Positions 49,208 through 62,853 are shown, counted from the first letter of the stretch. The stretch is DNA of 64,000 bases from Melieria omissa (GCA_963971225.1 OZ020269.1:7068001-7132000), one strand, 5' to 3'. The notes: generated from the sequence alone by a model not told the origin. Made by a program: numbers and translations.

Positions 49208-52200
49208 AGGAAAGAAAATTGTGGCAGATTTCATACAAATAGCTCAGATGATGCGCATCAGTATCGGCGTTTGTAGTTCTACCTTTAAAAATAAGAACAT
49301 CAATTAGTGTGTAAGAGAGAAGGGTAGCTAAAGATGACCTTCCCAGAGATCTAAGCTGTAAGGATGTGCGATTGTTTACTTCTCGCTGTTGTGCTCATAG
49401 CTTCTACAGCTCAGCATTTTAAGAATAATCAAGCCAGTGCACTGTGGTCGCTCCCATAGGCCAAAAATAAAAAATTCAAAGTCCAAATTTTAAAATAGTG
49501 TCCTATATAATCAAGCTTTCTAACGGTAAATTTTTTTTGGTTTGATTCTTGCGGTACTTTCTGAAAATAGCATCAGAAGTGAGAACATTTGTTCACTTGA
49601 TTAGTGCAATGTGAGCAGCGTTTTACAATAATCAATTTTGAAGTGTTAAAACTTTATTAAAAAATCACCAAATTTAAAATTAATAAAAAGGGTATTGAAC
49701 ATACAAGTATTTAACTTAATTTTAGTTAATGAGATATATTTGAATTGAAGTCTACTTAAAAACAAAAATCAAAATTTACTACTACTATATTCTGTGTTTT
49801 TCGTCTGACTCCCAGAATTTCACTTAAAGTTTTAGTTGTGTTCCCCCTCGTTGCCCCCATTGATCTTTTTTTCCTAATACTAAGTCACGTTTTAAGATTA
49901 TAATGTGTTAGTTTCAGCTGCCAGAATTTGCCAGGCTTCGTGCAATCTTTCATAGACTGAGTGCCTGTATTAAAAATGGGGCGCAAACCCAGAAGTGCAA
50001 AAGAAGCTTGGCATTTTGTGCGGTGGTATTGTTGTTTGTTTGTGCTGTTGTTTTTAAGTAAGGTGATGTTAATATAATGCGTATTGCAATTTTTTTACTT
50101 TTCTATTTTAATTTCACTTTTAAACCAATTTTTATATACGGTGACTGACACTATTTACATATGTAAATATTTTTGTTATCATAGGTTCTGTGGGGACAGT
50201 TTTGGTTTTTTTTGGTAATGTTAAAGAGGTTTCCAGTCCAAATGTGGAAGGAGAAAATGGAGCAAAGCGGTTTCAGACCACACAATGTGGGAAAATTAGT
50301 AAATCTGGCAGAAGAAATGACATAACAAGATATGCATTTTTAAAGACATTCTCACAAAATGTCGTATTTGACATTTCTATGTAATACTGAATCGCATAAC
50401 TAAACTTGAACAAGATCGCCCAACTGTAACATATAGCTGCCACAGGAACGATCAGTTAAAAATGTGTCGTATGGAAAACTTTTTCTAATCAAATTTTGAG
50501 ATATATCAAGATAAAATATGATTTATACAAGTGCTAAATTGTATGTTAAAGCTAAAGCTATGTTTTCAGATTAAAACATAAATGTTGAAAAATTAAGGAA
50601 ATATGCGCTCGACACTGCTAAGAGATAGAGATGTATCAATGGTACTGGCTTCCACCTTCTGTTCATAAAATTTTAATTCACGCTCCGTTTTGAGTTAATT
50701 ACCTGTACAGTGACGCACACAGGATTTCATTTTGGGGGGTTTTGCATACCACTTTGGGCCTAATACTGTTTGAGATCATAATTTTCACAAGCAATTTTTT
50801 GATTTGGGGGTTTGAACCCCGAAACCCCCTCCGGTTGCCCCTCTGACCCTGCCTATATATGAATTTTGTCGAGCAAAATCTTGGAAACAATTTGTTTCTC
50901 ATTAAAAACAAAAAAGAAACAAATTTTTTATCATTTCCTTACATGGGGGCAGGCGTATAGATGTCCGACCACGCCCATTTTCACATGAAATAATTGCCAC
51001 ATTTTTAGAAACAAGTTACCAAAGTTTCAGGCTGATATTTCTGCTAGAAGTATTTTTGACCGCTGTGCCCATATAAGTCCGACCACTGTGCAGTGTCCTG
51101 TACATATTGGAATATAAAAATGTTTAGGAATATAAAAATTGCGTTCTTCTGGCATTATACAAAGTCCACAACCACTTTAAATGTTGAAGAGCTGTTAACA
51201 ATTATAAAATTAAATATTAAAGGTTAAACTATGTAGTGTCATTTCACATTGCTGCAATATATCTCTGTCACCTTCTTGACACTAATCGCAAATACTTTTA
51301 TTTGCCAACTTTGTTATTCGTCCACTGCTTTGCTCCTTTGTTTATGTAGGTCTCGCTATTCGTGTTCATCAGCTTGTTTGTTCAATGTCCAATACTCAGG
51401 TGTCAAAGGGAACAACTAATTTCAATGCAATGGAAACGATTTGGTATACTTTAATGCCACTAAATGTGAATTTGCAAATTCTCTACCAACTGTATCAACG
51501 ATAAACAATAATAAATAGCGACGACTTGAAGAAATTGAAGTAATGATTGGTGAAATTAGCATGACAACGAAAGCAAAATAATAGCTGTGCTGATTTTAAC
51601 TTGCTTACGTGTTCTGTGTCAAAAACATTTTGGGTTGTTGTGTTTTTGGTATTGTATTTATTTTTTGTTTATTTGTAGTTATATCACTTTACAGTAGAAT
51701 GTTGTAGAAATGCGATACTGATAATAACACTACAAGTCATCACTACAATTAATAATTGTGTCCAAACAAATATTATAATAATCTACCGTCGCATTTCAAC
51801 TACTTCTAATCGTCGCCATGGCTATTAGCTCAACTCAACTCAGCTACAAATAAACACCATAACCAAAGATGGCATACGACGCAGAAGAGTTGCATACAAG
51901 TATGAATAGCGGATTTAATAAAATTTATTTAGAAAACAAACAAGGAATCAATCAACCGAGTAACCGTAGGAATAGCAACTCCACGTGAAGACTATTCAAA
52001 TACATAAACTATAACATACTATTATTGAATGCACTTACAACTACCAAAATTCAACTAAGAGTATGTAAACAATGAAATGAAATTTTTGCTAAACTAATTA
52101 ATGTTCTCTCAATTTAGGCTAATAGGGAATTAATCAATTTAAAATTATCGATATGGCTAGAATGGGCTAATACTGTCCAATGGACAAAAGTATTATGTTG

Positions 52201-52679
52201 CTATTGCATACTTAACCGATATTGTTTTGTGTATATGTATGTATGTATATGATACACACAGATAATTAGGATGTTTTGCAAATGACGAGCCAGTGTCAGT
52301 GTTCATAAAATACTGCATATGCATGGCTATTTATGTGAATTTATAAGTACTGTTTGTATATACTTTTACGTAGCCGTGTGTAAATGAACTTAGACTGGAC
52401 CAGCGCACCTTCGGTTAGGAGTTGTGCAAACTACCAGACCGAAATACCAGGTTAGTATCAAAAGAGAAAGGAATCTTGTGTACTCGGTGTCTGATCGGCA
52501 AATAGTCTGCTATAATCCGCAAGCACTTTGGAAATGTTGCGAGACAACAACCTGCTGAAATTTGTTTCGCATGCCTATTTAGATCAGCAAACGTCTGCTA
52601 ATATTTAGTTTTCCTCTTCGATCACTCCAACTATGCTAATAATATGTCATGTATGAGTACTGGTTAATAATGCAGTTAT
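49208..52679. other. Gene-poor stretch
   Basis: No gene recognised. A G/C-run patch at about 50735-50850 (GGGGTTTGAACCCC and CCCCCTCC) and a segment near 50940-51070 (CCGACCACGCCCATTTTC) look like fragments of old repeats. It lies downstream of the minus-strand gene and should contain its 3' UTR. Confidence 0.5.
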
Positions 52680-55600
52680 TCATTCTTCATTCCATCCGTT
52701 CAATTCAATGCTTTGACTCTCGAGGCTGCGTTTCAAATCGGCAATGGTGTTAAGAATCATTTGCTTTTTCTGGTTGTCGAGCATGCAAACATCGCTGCCA
52801 TGCTGCATGTTTCCATTGAAGAGGCTGGAATCTTGGCCTGAGCTGCTGGTCGTGGCTGCTTTTGAAGCCTGTGGATCGCAAGTCGCATATTCACGCCGTC
52901 GCATATTCTGAACTTGTCTGGGCAATTCTATGTAGCATATTTTAAAAATAAAAATACGTAAATATTGTATGAATGCACATAGTTGCACAACAATTAAGAG
53001 GCATATAAATCTGAATTTGAACAGAGTACTGACACGTACCGCAATCTTTTATACCTGTTTCCAAGTCAAAGCTTCGTTTGATGCGTTCAAATGTGGAGCT
53101 GCCCTTGTACACCTTCCTTTTCAGCGGTTCACTTTGCGGACATGTGCTCGCTTGTGGCAATTTCCTCTGATTCAAGTATTGATCATTGTCACATTGACCA
53201 CTGGCAAAATTCTGATTCCGTAAATCGGACTCATCGTACAACGTGACTCGAGCGAATTCCGGCAAGTAGCTCTGGCTGACCATGTCAGCCGTGGAGTTTC
53301 TCAGTTCGCTTTCGCTCTCGAAGTTCCCATTGAACGCGCCCAATCGTTTTCCCATTTTCGTGGCCGACTGACTACGAAAACGCTGACGATGCAGTGGTGA
53401 TGCTCTTGGGCCCTGCTGCATGTGACTTCCGTTCAGTTGGATTTGTGGCGATTGTGACACTTTCGATAAATCACCAACGAACACACCCGCACCGTTGCCG
53501 TCACTAGCTGCCACATTTCGCTGTGGCACGTCGGCCAATACATTTTGATTGATGAAGTTCGTCAAATGCGTCTTGCGCGGACTGCAGCGCCCAAATTTCG
53601 GACTGTTCGGTGCTGAGGCGCTCTCACTTCTAAGCTTCTCAATACGTCGGTTGATGGCCGCTGCCAATTCTTGCTCTGCAGACATACCACTTGCGACGAT
53701 GCCGTCCAGCGATCGCTGTGGTGAATGTTTCGAGTGTTTATCACGCTTTGGCTCACTCTCGCAATTTTTCAGCATTTCGACGCGTTTGTTTGCTAGCGGA
53801 TTAACGCGACGCGGACTGCTAACCGGCGTGTCGCGTGGTATGCTGAAACATTTCATATTGATCGTTGGAAATCTTTAGATATCTAGATGAGAATCAAATC
53901 AAATACCTTTGAAGACTACTCTTAATGGACACCAATATGGACTCGGCCTCCAGTATGAGCTGTCGGTATTTTACGTCGGCCTCTATGTCCGCTTTCAGCA
54001 GCGCCTTCTCACTCTCGGCTATGGTCATGAAGCGGCATGTTCCTCGTGCATCCATGAAACCCATTGAACTAGAACGGTTGAAGAGCGTTGCATTTTCATT
54101 GAGTCTGAAAAAACACAACTGGATGTGAACCACAAAAATAATGCACAAAGCGGGAAATAACTGCAGACCTGCTTTTTGCGTAACTGTGCTTCCTGCGCAA
54201 ACAAACCGGCGTGCCACCAGCACTGCGCGACTGTCGCGATTTTCGCGGCGAGTTTAGAAAGTCGCGATTCTCGTTACTTTTCTTGCGTGTTTTCATAAAT
54301 CGCTTACGGCGCCGTTGCGTGCCACCACTGCCAGCCATTGTCGTGCTGCACCCTCTGCCATTTTCGTTTCTTCCTGTCGTTTTCAAGCTTCGCGAGATCC
54401 GACGACCCCGCACCAATGCACTCGCCTGCATTGGCTCTTTCGGCGATCGCTTGGGACTGTGGTTGAAGTAATAACAACCACCTAAATTACATTCCACATC
54501 CTTGTGCTCGTAAACTTCCTGCGCCGAAGATGTGTCAATAAAGTCAATGTCGAGCAACTCATCGGTATCGCACTCATCGCCGGCATCCTGGCCCGTATCC
54601 AAATCGGACGGACAGTCGGTGGGATCAGAGTCGCTGCTGCAGTAAAAATCAGGAACGTTATCACTCGGCAATACTACCCAACGAACAAACGTATATATGT
54701 GTATTCCACCTCAACGTACCTGAGAATGTCTGTCTCTTTTTCGTACACATAACTCTCATCAAATTTTCCCATCATCTCATTCAATGTGGTGTCTTCATCG
54801 CTAACAGGTGCTTCCTTGCAATTGGCTGCAACCTCTCCAACCTGCAGGTATGGCGCACCGCCAGGGCTCCCGTTGCTTCCGTTAAAATCAGCGGAAATTG
54901 TGTCCACATATATAGTTGAGGCATTGGTGGTCGCAGCCCTTTGGAACAGCTCGGTGCGTTTACGTCTGATTGTATTCGGACTTTGCATATTTTCCACTTC
55001 GGTTAATGAAGATGAGCTCTCCGATGTATCATTTCCGTTCATCTTCTTGCCAATTGTTCTGTGAAAAATATATAGAACATACATATGTCATAATTCACAC
55101 TTACTACAAAACCCCTAACGAGATATCACTTAGTTATTATATAAAAATTAAATTGTTTTATGGCTTCAATTTACGTCATTTTAATAAGCATAAATGTACT
55201 AGGTTACGTTAGGTAGGGAAGGGTGTGTGCGACCCAGAGGCCGCATAAATGTATTATGTATGTTTGGATGTTTAGGTTAAAACAAAGGTTTCGGGAAAAG
55301 TATAAAACAAAACCGTAGCTTCGTGCGTTAATTCAACTGTTATTTCGTAAGCGAACTCCCTCATTAGCGGGAAGTGAATAACGCTCTGACGAAAAACTAG
55401 TTTCAGCATTTCTCTTACGCACATATAATAAACTTAATTCCTGACTTTCGATACATATCCAATGATGATTTTCATTAATATTTACGTCTTGCTATTAGAA
55501 ATTTACTACTATAAATTATACATGGAAATATTAAGACGTAAACTCTTCTCTTATATTTTAATGTTTCTTACTCATCGTGTTGCTTAGATTTTGGTTGTGA

Positions 55601-57776
55601 TGATGTTCCGGCAGCAAGTTCACTTTTGTGCGCCGTCATTGGCTTCGTAGGCAATGCTAAAAATTCGTCAGTCATTGTCGATGAGGACAGTGTTGGAACA
55701 ACAGTAGTTGGCATTGTCACAGGCGGTGCGAGTGTCATATGCACGCCCATACCGCCAGCCGACTCCATTGAAGAAGACGAGTCGGGCGTGGAGTACCAGG
55801 GATTTGTACGTATGCGGCTTCGCTGTCTAGGTGACGGAGCTATTGACGCAAATTCAATTACATACTTTCTATTAGTTTATATACTCGGACACATACTAAA
55901 TTATATAAGAGTTTCAACACTTACACTCGATGCCCTTCAACGAGGGGAACACATTGGAACTCCTTATTGCCAATGGGCTGTTGCTGCTGACGTTAACCGA
56001 ACGTGACAGTGGATGCGTCGAAACGTATTGGTTCAACTGTTCTTCAATGACTACGGGATTTTTGGCGTTATTGGAATTCTTGCTGTGGCAAATATCGTAA
56101 GGGTCCACACGCTTATGCGATGCCGAAGCGTTGGGGAATGCAGATTTTGGCTATAAAGGCAAGAAAATTTACTATACATTGTGGTTGAGGTTTCCTATCA
56201 GTCATGGGCTCGTACCACCGGTTCGATTGGCGACATCTCCTCAATTTTATTAAGGCCAAATTTATAGCGCTGTGCCTCGATCGCAAGTGAATTGATACTC
56301 TTTGGAAAATAATGAGTTCCCGTTCTCATGTTGATATAATACTCCGGGGGAGTGTAGATAGCACCTACAAGTGAAATTGTATAAGAATAGAATTATAATC
56401 GAATCTAGAAAAAGAAATAAAGTACGTGCTTGTCTAACACCCCGTAGGGAGAACTCAAGAAAATAAAATACAAATATATTGTAAACCACTCTGCCTTCTA
56501 ACCTGGCGAAGTGCCGTCTGTAGAATAGCCCGTTGAGTAAGCGCTCTCGGGAGACGACAGACTATGCATGGGCATCGAGCCAGAAGCGCACGCAGTGTGC
56601 GCAGTTCCGTTCCAAGAGCGCTCATTCCCGTAACGCCTGCTCTGCCCGGCACAAGGCTGTGTTTGCACAGCTAATGTGCCGGAATAATTATTCGCGTGGT
56701 ATGCTGCCGCCGACAAACTTCCGCCGGAAGTGCTCATTTGACCGGCGGCGTCGTGTTGGTGAGAGTGCGCATCACGTACGTTGCTGCAGATGTAGTCGAT
56801 GCTGCCGCCAGCCGGGTGTCCATGTACATTCAGACCATCAATGGAAGCATTGTAGTTTTGAATTTTCGATGGCAACAGTCGACCGTAACGCGTGGACGCG
56901 TCGTCTTGTGAGCGGTTGCCCGCATTCAGCACCGTGGGGGGCGCAAAAGACGTCAGTTGCTCGGATTTTGGTCTTTCATACGGCTCATAGTGCTTCTGGT
57001 TGTGCCTATCGTTGCTGCTGCTCAAATGCTCAGGATGTCGCAATATAGTGCGGACTTCCTCATAGTGCACCACATCAGGGTCCTCATCCAAGTTTGGCAA
57101 ATCGCTGAAACTAGCATTTTGGACTTCAACGGCGGCTTTCACCGCCGCATTGCCATTAATGTTGGAGTGTACGGAGGGCTCTTTGGACCCGGTCGACCAC
57201 GACAATGATGAAATGGACGATGAAGAGCAGTCGGCCTGCCGTTGTTGTTGCTTCTTGCGTTTTTGCAATTTCTGTTGTGATTGCTGGTTGGGCTGGTTAT
57301 TTTGCAATTTAGCTACTATTGACCTATCATCGCTGCAGTTGTCCTTGCTTTCGGGAACGTTGTGTTGCAGTTGGTGACTCTTCACCCTGTGATGTTGCGG
57401 TGCGTAAAGAAAGTTCTCAGACTTTGGTGGTGTGACAATTTCTTTGTCCGGCGAGTGCCAACCGTAGCGGCTTTGAGTCTGTAATAGATAGATAGTTAAA
57501 TAGATAACAGATGGGTAGATATAGATTAGCAAACCTAATTCTACTTACATGACCCTGAATAGGTGAGACCTCCCGCCGCCTAACCGGACTGGATATGCCA
57601 GAGCAACATCCATTGTGGTTAGCACAATTGATGGAAGAACTAGCATTGGCAGTTTTAGATGGCGTTGCTGCTGTGGGTGCTACAGTCGCCGGGTTCCCAT
57701 GATGTGCGCAGTGTTTTTTGTTGTGCACCTCATGGCTACAGACACTCGGAGTAGCAGCGGCATTTGCAGCACTATT
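52680..57776 (-). CDS. Large Ser-rich protein, unknown, 5'-partial
   Basis: Minus-strand exons: 57776-57549, 57478-56503, 56364-56219 (or to 56216), 56150-55925, 55839-55572, 55058-54720, 54636-54169, 54104-53907, 53872-53055 and 52927-52680. Phases join through nine introns to about 1304 aa and a TGA. I do not recognise the family. The first listed exon is open upstream with no in-frame ATG after a stop, so more 5' exons must exist. Low-complexity Ser/Asn/Gln stretches separate constrained-looking blocks: SPESAYSTGYSTDGTSPG running across a splice into PPEYYINMRTGTHYFPKS; RQRSRIRTNPWYSTPDS; NEMMGKFDESYVYEKETD; an Asp/Glu-rich stretch followed by a Lys/Arg-rich one; SEKALLKADIEADVKYRQ, helical and possibly coiled-coil; and FERIKRSFDLET. 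No signal peptide or membrane helix is seen. A cytoskeletal or scaffold role is only a guess. Confidence 0.82.
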
Positions 57777-60032
57777 CTCGTTTTAAATATTGATATTGTT
57801 AATTGTGCTGCTTTATATGAAAGATGTATTCAAAAAGTATTTACCCGTTGGAATTTTTAATTTTTGTGCCCTTCTTACGTGGCCGCACTATATGGTTTTC
57901 CATCCATGACCGCAACTTTGAGCCGAACATATTTGAATATATGCTTTCGTTCCTTTATCGCCACTTTGATTGTTAACGCATTTCAAAATGTTGCCGCTTG
58001 CACCTCATTAATACCTAAATAATTGCTTATTGATATTTGGTTGGTATTCCTGTATACTTTGGACGGACTGCTTCAAATTATGCTCCATTGAACCTAAAAG
58101 ACATTAAAATGTGTTATTCCGTTTCAGAACGGTACTTTTATAAAATGGAATTATGTGGAAATGATTGTGTGACGGAATTTTACTCAGTTATCCCATCGAA
58201 AACGCATAAAAGACGTTCTTAAAAGTCTTGCACTACTCGCATGTGTATAGGAAAAATGCAAAGGCGACCCTCCGTCTTACTCACCCAAACATCGAAGTGT
58301 GTAGTAAAACGCCAATCTCCGAGTGCTGTTTTCAATTGCTTGCTTATTGTTATTGTTCCGGTTGGTTTTGTTGCTGTTTAAGGACACCCGCAAGTAGAAA
58401 AAGCAGCCAGTTATCTAAGGGAATGCAGCAATGGTTATACACGGAGATGTGGGTGGGTTGTTTGTGGGTTACACTTGGATACATATTCGAGTTCTGTTTG
58501 ACGATGCGCGAGACACTGCAGGCGCACCGCGCAACAATGAAACACCAGCCATGCTATGGCTTCGGAGCAGATTAGTGGTGGTTTTGCCGACTCTACTGGT
58601 GGTAAACATTTAATGAAATTCCTCTGTATGTATCAAATTCTCTACATACACGCGCACACTATTGCAATTGTTATCAATATTTTGCATCAATGTTCATCGC
58701 TACTACATGTAAATCTGGTGTGCAAATTTTCATATAATACGTCTGAGATTTTCGAGACAACTTTCGTGTATGGAGGCAGAAATGCATACAAGATTTTCAC
58801 TTAACCGCCCTTGGATAGCATGAAATGTCTGGCACTGGCACTGCATAAAATTCCTTTCAGTTAATCACTGGTTTTTACTTTTCATCAATCAACATGTCTT
58901 ACCCTTGCAACTAATTAAACTTGATAGCAATACTAACCATTAGGAAACATATAAATGCAACAAAAAGTTAATCGTATTCCGGTGACTGTTTAAAGAAGCT
59001 CCATGTCTCTGATTTACATCTATTTGACAGTCAGTGCATATAAATTTATGTGTATATGCAAGCGTAGATGTGGAAGCTGTTGGCTACATGGCCAGAACAC
59101 GTCCGCAACAAACAAGAAGTTCCAAGCAACTAACTGATGGTATTCGCATCCCTTATCTGAGTTCGCTAGTACACACACCGGCCGCCGCTCAGTAATAACT
59201 AACAAAGGGCAGTTAATATTCTCTTTAACGGTATATGTCGCAAAAATTTTGATCCTTAATCGTTCATCTCGTATTGATGGATCAATGCGATTGGGCCTAG
59301 TATTTAATTTTGTGCTTCTATTTATCATTCTGTCTTCTAAGATTCTGGCTGGGCCAGCGAAAAGCACAAAATAAATAAATTGTCCGCCTTTTCAAGACAG
59401 TTTGCTCTTTGAGGGGTTGCACCGGCTGAAGCATGCGCTTAACGCTCTTCGCATTTGAAACATTTAAATTCGAACACACCAAATTCAGTTAAATCTCTCA
59501 AATAAATACTATAGAGTTCTTGACGGGTTAGCTTATTCCTCCAATATATGTATGTATCAACAAAACAGAATTAAATAGATAAGAAGAGTTAGAAAATAAT
59601 AATAATAATAGATAAGAGTGAAATAGAACAGAACTGACTAGAATAGTTTAGTTTAGAACAGTAGAACCTGGCATTATGTTCGCTTTCGTGACGCAATTTT
59701 TTAAATGATACAAGCAAGTTGAGAGGGTCCACTGTATATTAGATCGGTCCGCTAGTCAAAAGCCTTTCAAACAATATTGTACTTGTGAGATATTATTCAC
59801 AGTCCCGCCAAGAGGAATGTTTCTCTGCTAAGTGCGTTTTATTCGAATTCGAACTCGCACAGCTGTTTTTGACCGACAACAGGGTCGGCTACACTTGCAA
59901 ACATGTGTTCACAAACTAGAAGTTGTCACCATCCCAAACGTCAACTTTCGGCCAACACTCCAAGTATTAATTTTAAACAATAAAAAAAAAGCGAGCGAAT
60001 CAAAATTACTTAACGTATTAAGCGAAGCGGAA
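57777..60032. other. Gap between unknown gene and DNAJC21
   Basis: It may hold an intron or upstream exons of the minus-strand gene and the DNAJC21 promoter. A 50-codon ATG frame lies at 58423-58575. An AAT microsatellite runs near 59596-59611. A CAGCTG E-box (59860-59865) lies about 170 bases before the DNAJC21 ATG. Confidence 0.5.
58423..58575 (+). other. 50-codon small ORF, unassigned
   Basis: The frame reads MQQWLYTEMWVGCLWVTLGY, then a hydrophobic stretch, then a basic/His-containing tail ending in a TAG. Composition suggests one membrane helix of about 20 residues. I recognise no family, and the frame extends upstream without a clear splice site, so it may be chance. Confidence 0.2.
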
Positions 60033-61773
60033 ATGAAGTGCTACTACGAGGAGTTAGGTGTGACACGCGATGCCGCCGATGCAGACATCAAAAGCTCATA
60101 CCGCAAGCTGGCACTGCGCTGGCACCCGGACAAAAATCCCGACTGTCTCGAGGAAGCAAAGGAGCGCTTCCAGCTGATACAGCAAGCCTACGAGGTTCTC
60201 TCCGATCCGCATGAGCGTTGCTGGTACGACAATCACAGGGAGCAGATACTGCGCGGCAAGAACTCGGACTACGAGGAGAATTGTCTAGATGTCTTTCAGT
60301 ACTTTAGTGTGGCCTGTTTCAAAGGCTACGGCGACGATGCGAAAGGCTTCTATACCGTCTACAGAGAAGTATTCGAAAAGATTGCTGCCGAGGATGCAGA
60401 GTTTCTGGAAGACGAAGAGTCGGTGCTCGAAATACCAAAGTTCGGCGACTCGAAAAGCAGCTACGACGACGTGGTGGGGCCCTTTTACGCTTACTGGCAG
60501 GCGTATTGCACAAAAAAAACTTACGCATGGTTATGCCCCTATGACATACAGGAGATTAAGGATCGCCGTGTGTTACGCGAAATCGAGAAGGAAATGAAGA
60601 AAATCGTTCAAAAGGCGCGAAAAGAGCGAAATGAAGAGGTTAGTAGAGGATAAATGTAGAGGCAGATATTGTAAATGGACTTTTTTGCAGATTCGAAACT
60701 TGGTGTCTTTCATCAGGAAACGAGATAGACGTGTGCAGGCATATAGACGGCAGCTAGAAGAGCGTGCTTTTCTAAATCGACAGAAGCAGAAGCAAAATCG
60801 GTTGGACCAAATACGCAGACGGCAGCAAGAGTTGGAGCAAATTGCAAGTCAAGGCAACGAGCACCACGACAAAGAGGAATATGAGGAGCAACTGAGACAG
60901 CTGGAGCAGCATTATGGTGGGGACAGCAGTTGCGAAGAAGTTGATAGTGCCGAGGAGGAGGAGGAGGAAGACGTGGATGCGGATGCGGAGTCACCGGAAG
61001 AGGTCTATCTTGTGGATAATCTGTACTGTGTGGCATGCAACAAAACGTTCAAAAATGAAAAGGCGTACGCGAACCATGAAAGCAGCAAGAAGCATCGCGA
61101 TATTGTGGAGCGCATGAAGCTCGCTATGCTGGCCGAGGAGGAAGCATACAAAGACACAAGCGGAGAAATTAGCAGTGCGATTGAAGAAATTTCATCGGAC
61201 GAAGATGATAAAATTGACAACCAAATGCCTGAGGACGATTTAGAGGTCGCACCGATATCGGCGGATAATGAAAATGTACCCGATAGCATTCCCAAAACGA
61301 CAAATAAGCGAAATAAAAAATCGAGAAGAACTACAAAATCCACAATGCCATTACCGACTGCAGGAGAAGAAACACTGGACGAAGCCCACACAGATGAGTT
61401 CCTGAAGCAAGCAATCGCAGTTGACAATGATGCTGATAACTGGGATAAGACAGGCAAAAAGTCCAAAAGTAGAAATAAAAAGCAAGTGAAAAAATGTGCC
61501 GAAACCAAGACGGCTGTGAACGAAATAGAGATAAGCAAGGACGTTGCAACAGCTGTGGAAACCGATGCTCCAACTGTAGTTCGTGCTACACCCGCTGCCG
61601 TTGCGGCCGACGCGACAGCAACCTCATTGCACATGTGCGTCACCTGCAAAGCCAGTTTCCCTTCGAAGAACAAACTGTTTGCACACTTGAAGATTACCAA
61701 CCATGGTGTGTACTTACCTAAAGCGAAAGCGGAAAATACGAAACCGAAGAATGCCAAAGGGCATAGAAAATGA
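60033..61773 (+). CDS. DnaJ homologue subfamily C member 21 (JJJ1-like)
   Basis: Exons 60033-60638 and 60691-61773 join in phase to 562 aa. It is a J-protein co-chaperone of Hsp70 acting in late cytoplasmic 60S ribosome maturation, by family knowledge of yeast Jjj1 and human DNAJC21. The J domain spans about 3-70 with HPD at 31-33. A conserved middle region follows ([16 protein letters not shown] block, then [20 protein letters not shown]). After it come a charged Gln/Arg helix, an acidic run, a U1-type C2H2 zinc finger (Cys315, Cys318, His331, His337) and a C-terminal C2H2 finger (Cys518, Cys521, His534, His540) with a basic tail. The frame is open upstream to 59832, but 60033 is the first ATG and starts at the expected [10 protein letters not shown]. 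The Drosophila counterpart is probably CG2790. Confidence 0.96.
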
Positions 61774-61898
61774 GAGCTATCTTTATGAAGCATTGTGTTT
61801 CGTTTGGCGTTGTACGAGTACATAAAATATATAGTTTCTCAAATTTATAAGTACAATTCACTCCCTTAAATTATTGAATTAATGCTTAAATTAGGACA

Positions 61899-61904
61899 AA
61901 TAAA
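61899..61904 (+). other. Polyadenylation signal, DNAJC21
   Basis: AATAAA about 126 bases after the DNAJC21 stop and about 100 bases before the end of the convergent LHFPL coding region. The two genes' 3' ends are therefore very close or overlap. Confidence 0.65.
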
Positions 61905-62001
61905 TAGAGAGAAATACCACAAAATTGTATGTTAAACCGTAAATTCGAAAATGGAAATAAAACTTTATAGAATGCGTGGTACGAGTGGCTCAGGATGTAG
62001 G

Positions 62002-62853
62002 TTATGGAATGCAGACCAAACGATTGCCCTCTTCGATATAGCGTTTAACACGCGAACGCATGTTGGAAGACTCTGCCTTAAAACTGATACCGGCGCACAA
62101 AAAACAGAGCAACACGGCAGCGACAGCGCAGTAGAAAGATGCACCTGAAAGGAAAAGAACAATAGTGCAATAAGGTACGCAGAGGTTAATTCCATCAGTT
62201 CTACCAACCAATTGTGCACGCAGCTGGGTAAAACGGCTCAGCATCGCCACCACACAACTGCTGTACCCTGGGAACACCCCAGCCGAGCGGGTGGAGGAAC
62301 AAGCACAACATTACGCTGATTCCTGAAGAATTTAAAAAATTGTTAGCAAGCTCTAAGTGATGTAAGCTGACCACTTACCGGAAACCACCTGCGCGCAGCC
62401 GGTCATGTTGTGTATGCTCTTGCCGAACGCCGACTGCTTACAGCAGGTCACCAGTGTCAAGGCCACCGTAATGGAGTGAACTGCAAAGCCGAGCGATATG
62501 AAGAACATTGCTGCCTTCCATGCAGCCGGATAAACGACATTGTCCGTCGCGAACCCATCCAGATCGAACGGACCGCAATGATAGCCCACCGAGTGCATGA
62601 CAATGCAGCGCGTGTAAATCCCGACGGACGGATAACGCACCGTCACTGCTGCCGACACCGAATTCGTCGCATTCGGGACGGCCAGCTCGTTGATCTGTTG
62701 TGTTGGCGGCACAAAACGCGCCGCTATCGCCGACGCTGGACTAGGACCGATCAGCCATTTTGGCGTCACAATTGCCAGCACGATCAGCATATCAGCGATC
62801 AGACTCAGTATGAACCAGACTAGACTGCCGCCGGTGATGATAATGTAACACAT
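62002..62853 (-). CDS. LHFPL-family tetraspan protein (LHFPL2-like)
   Basis: Minus-strand coding exons 62853-62379, 62322-62209 and 62144-62002 join in phase to 243 aa; human LHFPL2 is 228. It is a four-helix membrane protein of the claudin-like LHFPL family. Matches to LHFPL2 are the start MCYIIITGGSLVWFI (human MCHVIVTCRS), TPKWLIG, VGIYTRCI, a CGP in the first extracellular loop, HPLGWG in the third helix region, and the C-terminal EEGNRLVCIP (human EEGKNLICLL). The start was chosen by this alignment; an acceptor at 62926-62927 puts a 5' UTR intron just upstream. The donor of exon 2 is the weak point: phase requires GTTGGT at 62208, while a better-looking GTAGAA four bases on breaks the frame. 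The gene is convergent with DNAJC21. Drosophila CG3770 is a possible orthologue. Confidence 0.88.

Noticed and set aside
56533..57377. Several plus-strand frames of 70-170 codons
   Set aside because: Antisense of exon 2 of the large minus-strand gene, whose exons join in phase on the minus strand.
59832..60032. Upstream extension of the DNAJC21 frame
   Set aside because: It has no ATG, and the family starts at [10 protein letters not shown], which matches the ATG at 60033.
61005..61823. 272-codon minus-strand frame
   Set aside because: Antisense of the DNAJC21 exon 2; the plus-strand zinc fingers show which strand codes.
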